Positions 46,504 through 59,170 of a stretch of 64,000 nucleotides of DNA are shown here, in pieces. Source of the stretch: Terramyces sp. JEL0728 (taxonomy: Eukaryota; Chytridiomycota; Chytridiomycetes; Rhizophydiales; Terramycetaceae). Where the stretch lies: positions 62,001-126,000 of the forward strand of contig JADIIU010000008.1 of NCBI GenBank assembly GCA_027603945.1, read 5' to 3'. The notes under the pieces are model-generated. The model saw only the letters and a list, made by a program, of their open reading frames with translations. It made no database searches and was not told the origin of the DNA. The position numbers were made by a program, and so were the translations under genes. Position 1 is the stretch's first letter. Each line of letters opens with the position of its first letter.

Positions 46504-47051
46504 TTATTTTGAAAATTCTTTAATATATTTCTCAACATTTTCCTTCACTCTGGCTTCATAGGAATCCGTTGGTGCATCAGGCAGCGTATCAACGTACGAA
46601 AGGCTTTTCCTTTCAAATTTCTCTGTCTCCATGTCTATTCCAGCTGGTAAATTTTCGTTAACATAGCTAATCCATTCCTTTAGAGATTCCGGATGCGAAT
46701 CAAATACTTGAATTAATCTTTTATGTGTCTTGCGTTCAAAAACCTGTTTAGATTTTGCATGAACGAATGGCCCTTTCATTACAGTCCATTTTTTAATTTT
46801 TGTAGGTAAATGTATAACTTCTGACGTTGGCATGGAGTATTGGTGAGCTAAATTTCGAGCGAAATAAGAAACAAAATCAACATGGTCTGGCATGAATCCG
46901 CTTAATGTCATATTACACACCAAATGATTGTGTGTCTTTGCAGGCGATGGGATTGGCTTTAGTTGAAGGTCGGCGACTATGTTAATTCAAAAATACTTTT
47001 TAAATTATCCAATGTATATGCATTCCTGCGCAGAAAGGATCTCCAAAACAT
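46504..47051 (-). CDS. Mitochondrial ribosomal protein uS10m
   Basis: 175 residues; intron 46977-46996 (20 nt). The first exon (MFWRSFLRRNAYTLDNLK) is a good presequence and is found only through the short intron. The uS10 core has THNHLVCNMTLSGFM, VDFVSYFARNLAHQYSMP, HLPTKIKKWTVMKGPFVHAK and FERKTHKRLIQVF. uS10m belongs to the small mitochondrial ribosomal subunit. Confidence 0.88.
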
Positions 47052-47136
47052 TTTTTATAAAATTTTTTTTGAGATTATCTTGGTATTCAAATGCATCCAC
47101 CAACGAACGCCATCATTATAATGAAATATGCGAAAT

Positions 47137-50100
47137 TTATTTATGCTTCTTGTTTGCCTTTGAGATACCTTTGACATTCGTGTTCTTTCGTGATTTTATC
47201 CCTGCATCTGTCCCTTTCACTGCCGCTTTTAGAATGTTCTTTAGGTTACCGTCAATCTTTGTGGATTTGTTCATATTACCTACAATCTTACCAGACAGCG
47301 GAATGTAAGAGTGTGGATCTGCCATACCAGGTTTCTTGACATCACCGCGTGCCTTCTTGGCTTTGTATTGTCTACCCAGCATGGATTCGACATTGGTTTG
47401 TTCTGCTTTGGTCTTTTTTTTCCCTGCATTCCATCTCTGGCCAACATCTTTGGTTTCTTCTATTTCTCCATTATCTTCTTCCATTCGCTTTCTTTTGACA
47501 AACTTGACTCTTCCGTCTGCAGTTCTTGTGAATGCGACTTCTGAAGCCAACGACTGTTTATAGTAATCTTCACTGATTTCAGGCTGGGCTATTTCTCTTT
47601 CCTCTTCAGAATCTCCAAAAATCAATCTACCGTCTTCATTGGTCTTTCCAGCAAAGTTCTTTTTGGTTTTCCTGGCTTTGGATTGGGATAGTTTAGATAC
47701 AACATTGTTATCCAAGAAATCAATATCGCCTTCGTGAATAAGAGTTTCAGTTTTGATTTGTTTCTCAAGTTAGACACTTAATACCTTATTGGTCAATTCA
47801 TCTTTAAACTGATCTGGAATGTAGTCGTCTTCATCGGATTCCAGTTCGCTGCCGCTATCGTGGAAAGCCTTTTCAAATGATTTTGCTTGACTACCGCCTT
47901 TGGATTTTTTCTTTTCATCCTTTTCACCTTGTTCTGCAATATCTTCATTTCCACTTTGAGATTTCCTCTTCTTTAGCGCATCTCTTCTTTTCTTGATGTT
48001 TGCAATTAATTTCTTGTCTTGTTCTGGGAAATACTGTTCAATAGTTTCATATGAGAATTTTCGGATTAATCTTTCAAAGATATGTCTAGCCTTTGATTTG
48101 AAATGGGACTTGTGCTCTCTGGTATGTTCCAAAATCGAAGTGATCTAGAATTAATATTGCTTGTACTATAGGCTCTACTGTACTTTCCAATACATCTTCT
48201 GGCAAAGAAACAATTGCCACCTTGATAAACCCAAGGGCAGCCTTTGTAACTTCACGATTTTTAAATGACATGCACATGATTACGGTTTTCAATAATTCCA
48301 AAATCAACTGGACGTCCATCATTGAAGAAAACTCAAAAAATAGACGGCCCAAACTTGCAATTGCAGCGCTCTGCATGTGAGATGACGATCCCCCCAACCC
48401 TGCCATTACCATGATGGAAAATTCTTTGATAGACACTTCTGGAGTATGCGCAGAACCATCTTCAAGTCCAAGAGAATTGAGGGCTCTGTCCAACCCGCTG
48501 CTTGCTGGTCCATTCCCAGACATCATTTTCTTGCACATTGCAATCAGACAATCATATGCAGAATCTCTGGTTTTTTCGTTCGATTCCTTGGTAGCCAGCA
48601 TCACTTCTGGTAAACTGGTTGGGATAAATTGAAGAATAATTGCGTTTTCATTTACTAATTCTACATACTGTTGGAGCAGCTTCATTCTTGGACGGATAGA
48701 GCCAGGCGATATTCTAGTAATCACTTCTTCAGCCATAAGCAACTCTGCCAGCTCTGCAATCTTTAATGAATCCATTGGCATTAACGATAAAATTGCAGAG
48801 AGGCATTTGTAAGATTTCTTTTGTAGTGTAGAATCTGCAGCTTTAAGCTGCTCCAAACAAATCTTGTAAAACTCCATCATTGTGGACAAATACTGCTCTT
48901 TTGGTAACGCTGGAATCAATATAAGGACCAGGTCAAATATCGTATAAAGAGTCAACCGATCAATATCGGATGCATTGGGATTAGCCAACATCTGAGAAAC
49001 ACTCTTGGTCATTGTAGTGAAATATTCAGATATCGAACTTGGCTCGGCAATCAACAAGAGCTTTTTAATGGTTTTTTCCAAAGTTTGAATGGTTTTTTCG
49101 TGAATAGATTGCAGAGTTTGCCCTCTATGTTTGTTTCTTTCAAGATCTTCCAAATCAACTGAAGTATAGATATTACAAATAGCAGATAAAAATCTGTTCA
49201 CGTATTTTTGAACTTTTGAAATAACTTCTCTCCCGATATTGCCGCATAATTCTTTCCAGTGAAGCTTATCTTGATCGTCACCCTGTTCTGGGTTTAAATT
49301 TGCAAACAAGTAGAAACTTTCAACCAAGTTTTCCAGTCCCTGGCAAACTGTCGGGCGTAAATCAGGTTTTGAAGGTAGGTTGGGATACAAATCTTTTGGC
49401 AAAATAGTGAGTACTTTACCCAACCTTTTTGCAAGGTGGCCAAAGATTGCTGCTGTATCTTCTGGTAAAGTAGCACATAAAGAAGGAAACATTGACCAGA
49501 TCTGCAACCCCAGCGTTTCAAACAATTTTGCTTCCAACTGTCTGTTCTCATCCCACAGGTCTCCTGATTTTTTCAGTAAGCGATCAGCCAAAGGCAACAG
49601 TTCATCCAAATAATACTTTAAACTGTGCGTGCCGTAAACTTTGTAAACGTGCCATTCAGAAGTAGAATGAGCAGTTTCAAGAGCTTTGCACAGTAAAGCC
49701 AAGATATACGGCCGTCTTGGTTGCCCAGGATATTCGTTTTCAATATTCATTGGTACATGGGCCAAGAAAATCTGCATTCCCAAATTCTGGATGGCAATCT
49801 CCAAGAAATGGTCCATTTCCACTTTGTATGGGAAATTTGAGCTGTAGCCTTTGTCATCTCTAATAATAAACACCTTTTCCAACAATTGCGCAACCAATAC
49901 CGGATATTCTGTAGCAAGACGCTATGGTTATTTACTAATTACCTTGAAAATAGCCGCGCAGATAGAAAGAATGTTGCCCCAGTGATCCCTGTAACGGATA
50001 TTATTTAGCGATCCATCCACTAGTTCAAGCATAACTGCCAACTCGCACCCTTCGCTATAACTTTTGATCATACCATCGCTGACACAAGTATCAAATAACG

Positions 50101-51315
50101 AAGATAACAGTAAAACCGCTTTTTCAACAATTGCTGGTTTGATTTTAAGATTTGTGTCAAATACGGTCTTGAACATCTTTTGGAAAAGAGTTGAAACCAA
50201 CTTTGGATATTCAACGGACGAGAATTTTTGGATGTGTTCCTCAGAGCGATCGATTTTGCCAATTTCAAAATCACAGACGACCTCAGATAACCTTGCAAAA
50301 CAAAAAGTGATTACAGTCAACCATAACGGTGTAAGAACAGCATCATTTTCGTAGGGGGATAGTTCGAGCATGGCTTTAGTGAGGGTGTACAGCACTTTGA
50401 ATTCCACATCGTTTGTGTTTTCAGGCGACAAGAGAGACGAAAACACTTCAAATGACCATTGGGTCAAGACATTTTGTCCTTGTGCAGTTCTGCTTGGTAA
50501 TTTCAAAAGGGCTGAACATAGCTTTTCAAATTTGGTCCTGATCTTGTCATTGTTGCTCTGCATAGCAAATGTAGGGATTAACAATTTCAAATTGACCAAA
50601 GCGTCTGTTACTTGTGATTCCAGCGCACTTTTGTTGGATGTTTTGTCAATATGAAAGTTTTCAATGACATTAAAGTAAAAATCAATCGCTATTACTGTCC
50701 CTGGATGAGCTAAACTTGGCGGCGGTGGGTTTGAAAGAATTCTTTTAATTGCGTCTGCTGCACGCTTTCGCACTTTTGGTCGTTGGTCCACAGAATATCC
50801 CAATAAAAACTGGAAACTTTGTCTGCATGATGAATCAGAATTCCAGACATTATTTTCCTGAGCAAACAACAAATATTCGTAGCAATTAATGACCTCGTAT
50901 CAAAAAAAATTACCCCACGAACAGTTGGTGCATCCTCGTTAAAAGTTGAAATAATCTTTTGGAATATGGATGTAATGTCTGCAAACTTTAGCCGAAGAAT
51001 ATTTGAGCTTATGCTGCTGTGAGTTATAAAGTACCTGGGGAAAACTACAGACAAAATGTAAACTGCGGCTGGGATAATCGAATTGTCTCCTTCAAAAGAT
51101 TGGTCAATAATGGTCATCTATTGTTACATGTATTGTACAATTGTCCCAAAGTAGGCCATTGGAATTAGCTGTTCGCCTTGCTCCTGGATGGATTCTTCAA
51201 TTGCAGTCAGCAAAACCGCAGCCTGTAATTACACATAAACAACCTTCTTTTGATTTTCTAACCCGCTATTAATCTGGGTTCTTATTTTTGATAGAAGCTC
51301 CAGTTCCCTATTCAT
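47137..51315 (-). CDS. RRP12: Ribosome export/processing factor Rrp12
   Basis: 1350 residues; introns 51233-51253, 51118-51138, 50894-50913, 49922-49942, 48145-48166 and 47764-47784 (20-22 nt). Rrp12 is a HEAT-repeat protein that binds pre-ribosomes and Ran for 40S and 60S maturation and export. Matches include LENQKK.AVLLTAIEESI at the start, YLLFAQENNVW and DQRPKVRKRAADAIKRIL restored by intron 3, the NUC173 region, HKSHFKSKARHIFERLIRKF across intron 5, and a basic C-terminus with KKPGMADPHSYIPLSGKIV and LKNILKAAVKG. The exact edge of the first intron is ambiguous (18 or 21 nt; one residue difference). Confidence 0.9.
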
Positions 51316-51351
51316 TTCTAAAAAAAAGAAAAAAAAATATGAAATGCAAGT

Positions 51352-53005
51352 TTATTTGAATGGTCGTGAAAGTAAATATGCACCAGCAACAACAATAGCA
51401 CTACCGACCACTACAGGGAAGAATGTGTCTATTTGTTGGGCAATAGTTGCTCTTTCAGGTGCAATGGTGAATTTTTGTTCTCTAATTGGTTTTGAATGGA
51501 ATTGCATGCGGTTTCGATCCAGCATTATTACTAGAGATCTCCAGCCAGAAGCCCTTGCAAGCAAAATTGCATCTTCCAAGTCACGATTGCTTGCTAGATG
51601 GACAAAGTCTTCGTCGTCATCCAAATAGCACAGGTGGATATTGTTCTTATCAAACCTTCCGCCGTAGGTCTGAAATACTTTGTTGGCTACATATACTTTA
51701 ATTGCGTCTAAATCTCTAATATTGCTCGTGAATCTACTGGTTTTGTTGGCAATTTCGTCTTTAAATTTAAATACAAATTCATCTTGCTGTTGCTCAACTT
51801 GCACCTTTAGGACCGAAGAAGTAGGAGTAATCATTGAAGCAGAATCATCCGGCGCGATAGACTCGCTATCAACATCTGAATATTGGAAATAAGAAGCGTT
51901 TGGAATTCCGTCTGAGCGCAACTCTGACCCTGTTCTTTGAGAAGCTTGTTCCTGGATGTTATCAAGAGATTACCCAAAACTTGTTCCAGAGCGGACCAGG
52001 TTCTTCATTCTTTTCCATTTCATTCAGTTGGGACAGCATATGGTAAGTAAGCCTCAATACATCCGCCATTCCACAGATAACCGAATCTTTGACAATTGGC
52101 AAGTGCAAATATCGATTTGTGTGCATTTTTTTCAACGATTCCAAAACAGTCGTGGATGGACTGACATAGTCTGGGCTAGGGGTGTGCACTCTGGAATTAA
52201 ATCAAGGTACCTATTGATTAAGGTAGTCGCCGGGTCTAATTTTGCAGCAAGTACCCTTAACACCAAATCTTTAGTTGTAAAAATTCCAGAAAGATTGCGG
52301 TTATCATCGACTGTCAGAATTCCAGTAGTTTTTGCTGCTTTCATTTGCTTAACAGCTTCTAGCACAGTGCAGTTCAATGGAACCAATGGAACCTCCAAGG
52401 ATTCGATATCCATCAAACTCTCTAAATTTGGAAATTCAATTTTTGAACGTAGTAAATTGGCGAGCTGAAGAACAGAATTCGTAGTTGAAGTCGGGAGATT
52501 AACTTCAGCACCCAAAATTGCATTTTGGATTTTTTGGGAGGATTCAGCAGCCTTTTCCATTTTATCCAATTGCTCATACAAGCATTTGGTAATGTCCAAT
52601 ACACTGAAAACAGTAGCCTTCTGCTCTTCGTTGGAGTCGTCGCTTAAATATTCTTGGATCACTGGTAAATGCCTAAATTTTCCTGCAATCATTTTGTTTA
52701 GGGCATCTGTTGCAGTGTCCTTGGAATTAATTCAAAATTACTGTGGTTGTAACTGACGCAGGATTCCATGTCATGACTGTGGATATAATTGTATCTTCAG
52801 GAACCAGGTCTTCCGCTACCACTCTGTGGGCCAAATCCTTGTCTGTTAATATTCCAGCCAATTCTCCATCTGCATTCACTACCAAAACAGCCTCCTGTCT
52901 TTTGGCTGCCATATATGCGGCTGCTTGATATATATTTGTGCCGTCATTTAATGGAATAACTTTGTTTGGTTTTAAATTTGACACTAGTGATGCATTTTGC
53001 TTCAT
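51352..53005 (-). CDS. CBS-domain and PB1-domain membrane protein (Mug70-like)
   Basis: 529 residues; introns 52720-52741 (22 nt), 52191-52210 (20) and 51952-51973 (22). Four CBS motifs in two pairs, for example AAAYMAAKRQEAVLVVNADG with GILTDKDLAHRVVAEDL, and GILTVDDNRNLSGIFTTKDL with VHTPSPDYVSPSTTVL. A PB1 domain follows (VFKFKDEIANKTSRF, HLCYLDDDEDFVHLASNRDL) and a C-terminal membrane anchor (VVVGSAIVVAGAYLL). The same layout is found in fungal proteins such as fission yeast Mug70. CBS pairs sense adenine nucleotides; PB1 mediates protein pairing. The cellular role is not established. Confidence 0.87.
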
Positions 53006-53293
53006 GCAGAAAATGAAGAACTGCGGTCAATCAAACAGCAAGGCGTATAATCTGGCAAACGCAATTTCAAAATACTCTACAATCTATAGCCAGAGGGCAT
53101 CCATAAGATGAGAAACTGTTACTGCTAATATTCTACAGGATGGACTTATTTCTCCTTGGAGAGCAACAATCTACTCAGTTTCCAAAGACTTGATTCTAGT
53201 TTGAATTCACAAGAAGCCAGGGCTTCCGAAATAGTTATCGTGACTATTTATTTTCCGAATTGGCTATAACAATAACTATTGCAAAAAATTCAC
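53006..53293. other. Intergenic upstream of CBS-PB1 gene
   Basis: 288 bp before the transposase remnant. No gene seen; presumably the promoter of the CBS-PB1 gene on the minus strand. Confidence 0.5.
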
Positions 53294-54180
53294 CATGACT
53301 TTAGGAAAATATACAAACAAGGAACGGGTTGAATTCTTCTTTACCAAAAGCGACGACAATGCTGATATATATATTTGCATATGTGAAAGGGAAGGAAAAC
53401 AGAGGTTGGAAGTGGTTACCAAAATTTAACTGAGCACATTGAACGCTCTCACCATGATTGGAAATATTTAATGTCAGAAACAGAAAAAGGCCCCAAATCA
53501 AAGTTGACTTTTTTATTGATACAAAATCTAGCAGCGTTTATAGTTGGATTGATTGGATTGTAGCGGAAAACTTGCCATTCAATTTCTGTGAAAAGGAGCT
53601 CCAAAAGTAAAACCAATATCTGTTGAAACTGTTATAAAGTATATGGAGTTGGTCGTGGAAGTAGAGCATCGTATCAAGAAGGAGCTTCCCGGTAAATTCG
53701 CTGTTATCTTTGATGGTTGGTCGAAAGAGAGCACTCATTTCATTGGAATATTTGCTTCATTCAGATGAAGGGTTAGCCAAGAGGCAGTTACTGGCACTAA
53801 CCCGTTGTTGGATGAAACTGATTTGTGAGCCGATAGCCAAAGTGCATTGCTTGTTGATACACTTAACCTGTATGGAAGGAGTGTCTCCGATATTGGTTAT
53901 TGAGATATAAATCCCCAATATTATTAAGGGACTTGCGTGTTGCTGTACAGTAATCTGGTCTTGTTAAGTTGTCGAAACTTCCAAATATAAGCAGAGGTTA
54001 CTAGGATTCAATGCACAGTACACAGAAAGTATGGTGGATTGAAATTTGATTCATCCTAAATTGTTTCAAATTGCAGAATCGAATAAATGGATTATTGTTG
54101 CAGTTTTCAACGCCAAATTATTTTAGCAAATATAATGGTTTCGTATAGATTGTATCAATCATTGTCCTTGATTTTCTAAA
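53294..54180 (+). mobile_element. Decayed hAT-family transposase with BED zinc finger
   Basis: A plus-strand remnant broken by frameshifts and stops. Reading across frames gives, in the order of hAT transposases: a BED-finger-like end (SGYQNLTEHIERSHHDW, about 53410-53460), VYSWIDWIVAENLPFNFCEK (about 53535-53595), PISVETVIKYMELVVEVE, KKELPGKFAVIFDGWS, STHFIGIFASF (about 53610-53765), then NPLLDETDL and LLVDTLNLYGRSVSDIGY (to about 53905). Stops interrupt it after FASF and LLDETDL. Removing 19-22 nt introns does not mend it. The DDE core and C-terminal dimerisation part are not recognisable; decay continues toward 54180. I could not define terminal inverted repeats or a target duplication. 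It is not translated as a full transposase. Confidence 0.8.
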
Positions 54181-54217
54181 AGATAGAATTAAACGTGGCC
54201 ATTGTTTATTGTTGCAA

Positions 54218-56125
54218 ATGCAGATACCCCAAGCAAGCAAATTACGAGTATCTGAAAAATAAAATAGGTTGCAGTTCGAATTCGCCCACTAACTACCAAA
54301 GAAAGGGCAAAGATATCAAACAAAGAAATAGCAAAGGTGGTTGATTCACAGGTACAAAACAATTAAATAGACAATTATGATATACGATCCGACCGATGAT
54401 TTTTTTGAGGGTATTTTAAGAAAAGAAAGAAAGAGGGAGAAAGTATATAATTTCGACTTTGTTTTTGGAGAGCAGGATACCCAAGGCGATATATTTGAAA
54501 TGTGTGTGAAGGAACAAATTGAAGCTGCGATGAATGGATACAATGCAACAGTGTTTGCTTATGGAGCTACTGGAGCAGGAAAGACATACACGATGATGGG
54601 AACTGAATCAAAACCAGGAATAATGTATTTAACTCTAAATACAATTTTTCAAAAAATTTCAGATAAATCAAAAGGCGATTTAGGAAAATACAAAATCTCG
54701 ATTTCCTACTTGGAGATATACAATGAAAAAATTCGGGACTTATTGGTGAACAAATCTGAAAATTTAGAGTTGCAAGAAGATTCAACTAAAGGAGTATTGG
54801 TTGCAGGAATTAGCTATTTGTCTATACAATCACTTTCAAAGACAATTCAAGTGCTACGAAAGGGGAATAGAAATAGAATTCAAGAATCCACTGGCGCGAA
54901 TGTTACTTCCTCCCGTTCACATGCTATACTCCAAATATTTATCTCGCACAAGTCGCCAGACAAAGTAATGCGCTTTTCCAAGCTATCGCTTATAGACTTG
55001 GCTGGATCAGGTACAATCTACTGACATAAAGAGAGGGCTACAAATACATTAAATAAAGGTATGAGAATGATTGAAGGGGCTAATATTAACAAGTCGTTGC
55101 TAGCACTTGGAAATTGCATCAATTCGCTCTCTGATTCCTCCCCAAAAAAACAGGACTACATTAACTACAGAGACAGCAAACTAACTCGATTGTTAAAAGT
55201 AGTTCATTGTTAATTATAGGATTCCTTGGGAGGCAATTGCAAAACTTGTATGATTGCAAATATCAGCCCATTTGTTGACCACTTTGAGGAAACGTTGAAC
55301 ACGTTAAAGTATGCAAGCAGAGCAAGAAATATAAAAACAAAGGTCGATTTTAACTAACTGCAGTTAACCCAAAAAGCTGAATCATATTCCGCCATATTGA
55401 ATGAGTTTCAACTGTCTTATTCCTCAAAAACTTTTTCGTCAGACCATACCTTGCTTGTATCAGATCCTGACCAATCGGTCTCTGATCCAACTCAGTTGGA
55501 CACATTCCAAGAAATGAAGGCCCATGCTTTGCAGCTAAAAAAAATGGGAGTTGAAAGAGCGATTACTGTTCAAAAATTAAGGAATCAAAAAGACTTACTT
55601 TGGTCTCAAAATGTAAACTTCGAGCATAGTAAACAGCATAAAACTCTAGTGGAAGAAATCCACGTCTTGGAGAAAGAAGAAAATAAAATGCTCCACCAAA
55701 TAAATGAGATAAAAGCAAATCTAGAATGCACGAAAAATCAATCTGAAGAGTTCACTAATTTGGAGTATACAGACTTTCTAATTGCACTGGACAGTAACAA
55801 GTTACTAAATCTAGAAATCAATGATGAAACCCAAAAAGGAATTTTAATTGAAAAGGATCGATTTTACCGACACATTTTAAAATTATTTAATGCGTACAAC
55901 AAAATTATTCAGAAACAGGAAATAGTGCTGAAAAATGTAGGGATGAACCACTTTCAAGATATCATGGACAATAAACATATAATTAGCAAGATCACAGCCG
56001 AATATTTGGAAATTCCTGTGCTCAAACAGCCCAGGCTGCTACCTGATATCATGCATTCCAAACCACGAAAGCCATATTCTTCCATACTTGAATTCAAGTT
56101 CTTCTCAAGAAAAAAATTCAAGTGA
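54218..56125 (+). CDS. Kinesin-8 motor (Kip3/Klp5-6 type), copy B
   Basis: 601 residues; introns 54248-54267 (20 nt), 54352-54370 (19), 55011-55031, 55199-55219 and 55343-55363 (21 each). The first two exons (ATG at 54218; [19 protein letters not shown]) are restored only by short introns. Motor motifs: [54 protein letters not shown] and [12 protein letters not shown], then [12 protein letters not shown] coiled coil (about 400-500) and short basic tail follow. It differs enough from copy A (38212) to be an old paralogue, as with Klp5 and Klp6 of fission yeast, which work as a pair. The last intron carries a perfect TAACTAAC. Confidence 0.9.
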
Positions 56126-56608
56126 CATTAATAAACAAATTTAGTTATGCAATGTGGTTTAGTGTGTACCGCGAATTAAAGCTAACTATTATGCCATGCC
56201 AATATGATGAATATCATATAGATTTTCTCTCAATTAGCAATAGTTAAGTTTAGTGTTGGAGCGGTTGAGTACTAAGGGCTCACAATCTGTTCTTAGATTT
56301 CAATGCAGGTTTGAAATTTAATTGACTTCATTCATACATACCTGCATTAATGTGTCGTACTAATATCACTCTTATGGAATCTTTGTGGCTGCCAATTGCG
56401 TCCTTAGAAGATGACGCTTGTTGATTTACAACTGTCCTCGCATCTATATCCATCTCAGTTCGGCGAACTACAAGAACAACTGGATCTTGGTTGATATCGA
56501 AAGCTGGATCACCATTAATACACAATAATTTATTGCTTACTGCCGCGAATACTTTGAGAGTTAATTGCACTTTGTAAGTGTGGGAAACTGATATTATTTT
56601 TTAAAGTT
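56126..56608. other. Intergenic, possible minus-strand exon
   Basis: 483 bp between kinesin-8B and CutC. On the minus strand an open frame of about 65 codons (56570 down to 56376) is flanked by two sequences that look like 19-nt introns (56552-56570, ending CAAAG, and 56337-56355, ending TGCAG). It could encode DPAFDINQDPVVLVVRR and similar, but there is no ATG in reach and no family match. I leave it unannotated as a gene. Confidence 0.3.
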
Positions 56609-57352
56609 ATGGGAAAATTCAATCTTGAAATATGTCTTGAAAATGTGGAAAGCGCGATAGCAGCCGAAAAGGGAGGAGCTATCAGGGTTGAATTGTGCGC
56701 AAATTTGTTGGAAGGAGGAACAACACCAAGCAAAGGATTGATTTCTGTGTGCAAAGCAAATGTTTCTATTCCAATTCATGTAATGATCCGGCCTAGAGGG
56801 GGAGATTTCCACTATTCAGCTATTGAATTTGATATAATGAAAGAAGATATATTGTTATGCAAAGAAATTGGAGTTGCCGGAGTTGTTTTTGGAATCTTAC
56901 TCCCTAATGGGTCGGTGGACATTCCTAGATGCAAAGAACTAGTAGAACTTGCAAAACCGATGAATGTAACTTTCCATCGAGCGTTTGATGTGGCAAAGGA
57001 GCCTTTTGAAGCTTTGGAAAGTATTATCAGTATTGGTGGAATCCAAAGAATATTATCAAGTGGACAAGAATCAAGCGTACTTGAAGGAGTACCTCTGCTA
57101 AAACAATTGATCCAGATTGCGGGTGAGAGAATCCGTATCCTGCCTGGCGCTGGAATTACAGAGAGAAATATCTATAGGATATATGAACAGCTAAAAGTAA
57201 ATGAACTTCATCTCACTGCATCATATGAGGTGGAATCTGATATGCAATACCGCAATCACAATGTTTATATGGGATTTTCTCTCAGTTCTTCAGAATACAG
57301 TTTGAAGATGACTGATGGCCAAAAAGTAAAGAAAATCTTGAACAATCAATAA
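56609..57352 (+). CDS. cutC: CutC family protein
   Basis: A single-exon protein of 247 residues, the usual length. A TIM-barrel protein linked to copper handling, with an unproven enzymatic role. Matches include NLEICLENVESAIAAEKGGA, RVELCANLLEGGTTPSKGL, VMIRPRGGDFHYS, FHRAFDVAKEP and RILPGAGITERNI, then LHLTASYEVESDM near the C-terminus. No introns. Confidence 0.93.
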   Translation: MGKFNLEICLENVESAIAAEKGGAIRVELCANLLEGGTTPSKGLISVCKANVSIPIHVMIRPRGGDFHYSAIEFDIMKEDILLCKEIGVAGVVFGILLPNGSVDIPRCKELVELAKPMNVTFHRAFDVAKEPFEALESIISIGGIQRILSSGQESSVLEGVPLLKQLIQIAGERIRILPGAGITERNIYRIYEQLKVNELHLTASYEVESDMQYRNHNVYMGFSLSSSEYSLKMTDGQKVKKILNNQ

Positions 57353-57367
57353 AAGGTTTATTAGGAA

Positions 57368-58926
57368 TTAATGGACTAGTAAAGAACCAAGCGCATTTTG
57401 CAAGTGTTCCAAGCTATTAGGTGATTTTTTCATTTTCTACATCAGTTTAGGGTTACCGATAGGTGATGCACAGCGCTTGAAATCATGCGTTCTCTATTAT
57501 CTAAAATAAATTTTTGCTTCTCAAATTCATGAAGGAGAAGGTTGAATTGCTCGTCTCTCTTTCCCTGTGTGTGTTTAAAGACGTCCATTAGTTGATGCTC
57601 CAGCTTTCTTTTTTCCTCCAACAGCTCATTTACTCTTTGACTGGCTCCAGATCGCTCCTTTAGTATTTTTTCGTTTAATTTTGCTACTTGCTTTTCCAAC
57701 TCCAAAGTATCCCGCTTGGAAATCTCATTAATGGAGCTGTTACCTGTAGTTCTTCAATGGTTTTACATAGAACTGCGATCTTACTTTCCATCCGGCTGAA
57801 TTTTGACTCCCACAGCCTAGGTTTAGCGCTTAATGTACATTTTTTCTTTGGCAATTAACTTGAAATGATCATGAACTGAATCCAAGAGTTTTAGTTTTTT
57901 TAGTATTTCCTTCTTTACCGAGGAGAACGAAGCAAGTGTCTATCATTAGCTGGAGGTACTTTTAGGTCAAATTTGTGTCCCAACTTGTCGTCCAAGTGCT
58001 GACTTATCCTAACCAATAAATAATTTCTTTCTTTCAGTTCATTGATATAACGTTCTTTGGTTTCCTGGAAAGATTTGTTGGGCTTTTCAGGTTCATTCTG
58101 ACAACCTTTGTCTTGCATTGCAACTGCGATTTGACTTTCCTGGGTATTCAAGTCTGGTATAATTTGCAAGCCTTGAGATTTCACTTGGTGGTTTTTCTTA
58201 CTTTCATCTGCAACCTTTTCCAAGGCTTGCAACTTTTCAGATTGGCTGTTCAGTTCCTTTTGCAGCGAAATTAGTTTTGAATTTGCCATATCTCCCAACT
58301 TTTTGAATTGATCAACTTGAACCTTGTATTTTTCAATTTCGTGTTCATAGGTTTCGTTCTTTTGCTCCATGTCTGTTTTGATGTTATGGACAGTGTTTAA
58401 ATTTTCAGCCAACTCTTCATTTTCGCTACAGAGGATCCGCATTTTCTATTGTAAGTGAGATATCTACTCTTTCGTTCTCTTCAATATCTTCCTGGTCTTG
58501 TTCGCGCTGTTCCGCCATTGAACAAATTGTCTCATGGCTGATTTCTAGTTCTTTGACCAAATGATTGATATCTTCGTCCTTTTCAATCAACAGTGAATTC
58601 ATTTCTCTGATTCTCTCTTGTAAATCTTCAACTTCAACTTTAGGACTTAAACTCATTGCCTTCAATTCCGCGTGCTACATCAACTACGAGTTACTTCATT
58701 GATAATGTCAATCATTCCATCCTTGGTGATTTTTGATAGATTTTCTTGAAGGAAACATACCTTCATTTTCAAACTGAAATTCTCCTTCTCCAGTCTTGAA
58801 ATCAACTGCAATTAATGGCTATATTACATCTTCTCTTTGTCTTAGTCCCATTGAAAAGGTTTCTTCTTGATTTTCATCTGGAAGGGCGTTTAAATTTGAG
58901 GGTTCTGTTTCTAACGAGATTTCCAT
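57368..58926 (-). CDS. Centrosomin CM1-motif coiled-coil protein (Mto1/Pcp1-like)
   Basis: 470 residues in eight exons; introns 58806-58827, 58675-58694, 58446-58467, 57940-57959, 57817-57838, 57724-57743 and 57437-57456 (20-22 nt). Splicing of the first two exons yields GLRQREDLISRLEKENFSLK and MKVCFLQENLSKI. This is the CM1 (Cnn_1N) motif of centrosomin, CDK5RAP2, Mto1 and Pcp1, which recruits and activates gamma-tubulin complexes. Nearly all the rest is coiled coil. It is short for the family, so parts of the tail may have been lost. It is divergently transcribed from CEP135 (244 bp between starts). Confidence 0.8.
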
Positions 58927-59170
58927 TTTTCAAACCGTGAATAATAAACAAACTTTTAAAACTAAAAGCGATAATTAACCACAATTTGAATACCATATTA
59001 GAATAACCGCATGAGAGAGACGATCCTGATCTGAATAGATCTATTGAAGCAGGTTGGATTTCCAGGGAGCCTTAGGAACTCTGAAAACAATCTAAACAGC
59101 AATATCCTCAAGTATTGTTGGCTTATTTGGAGAGTCGTGTGAATTTTGCTTGTCCGAATCACGGAATCAA

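Noticed and set aside
53538..53910. Two short open frames, one on each strand, in the gap before kinesin-8B
   Set aside because: They are fragments in or opposite the decayed hAT transposase; the plus-strand homology runs across frames.
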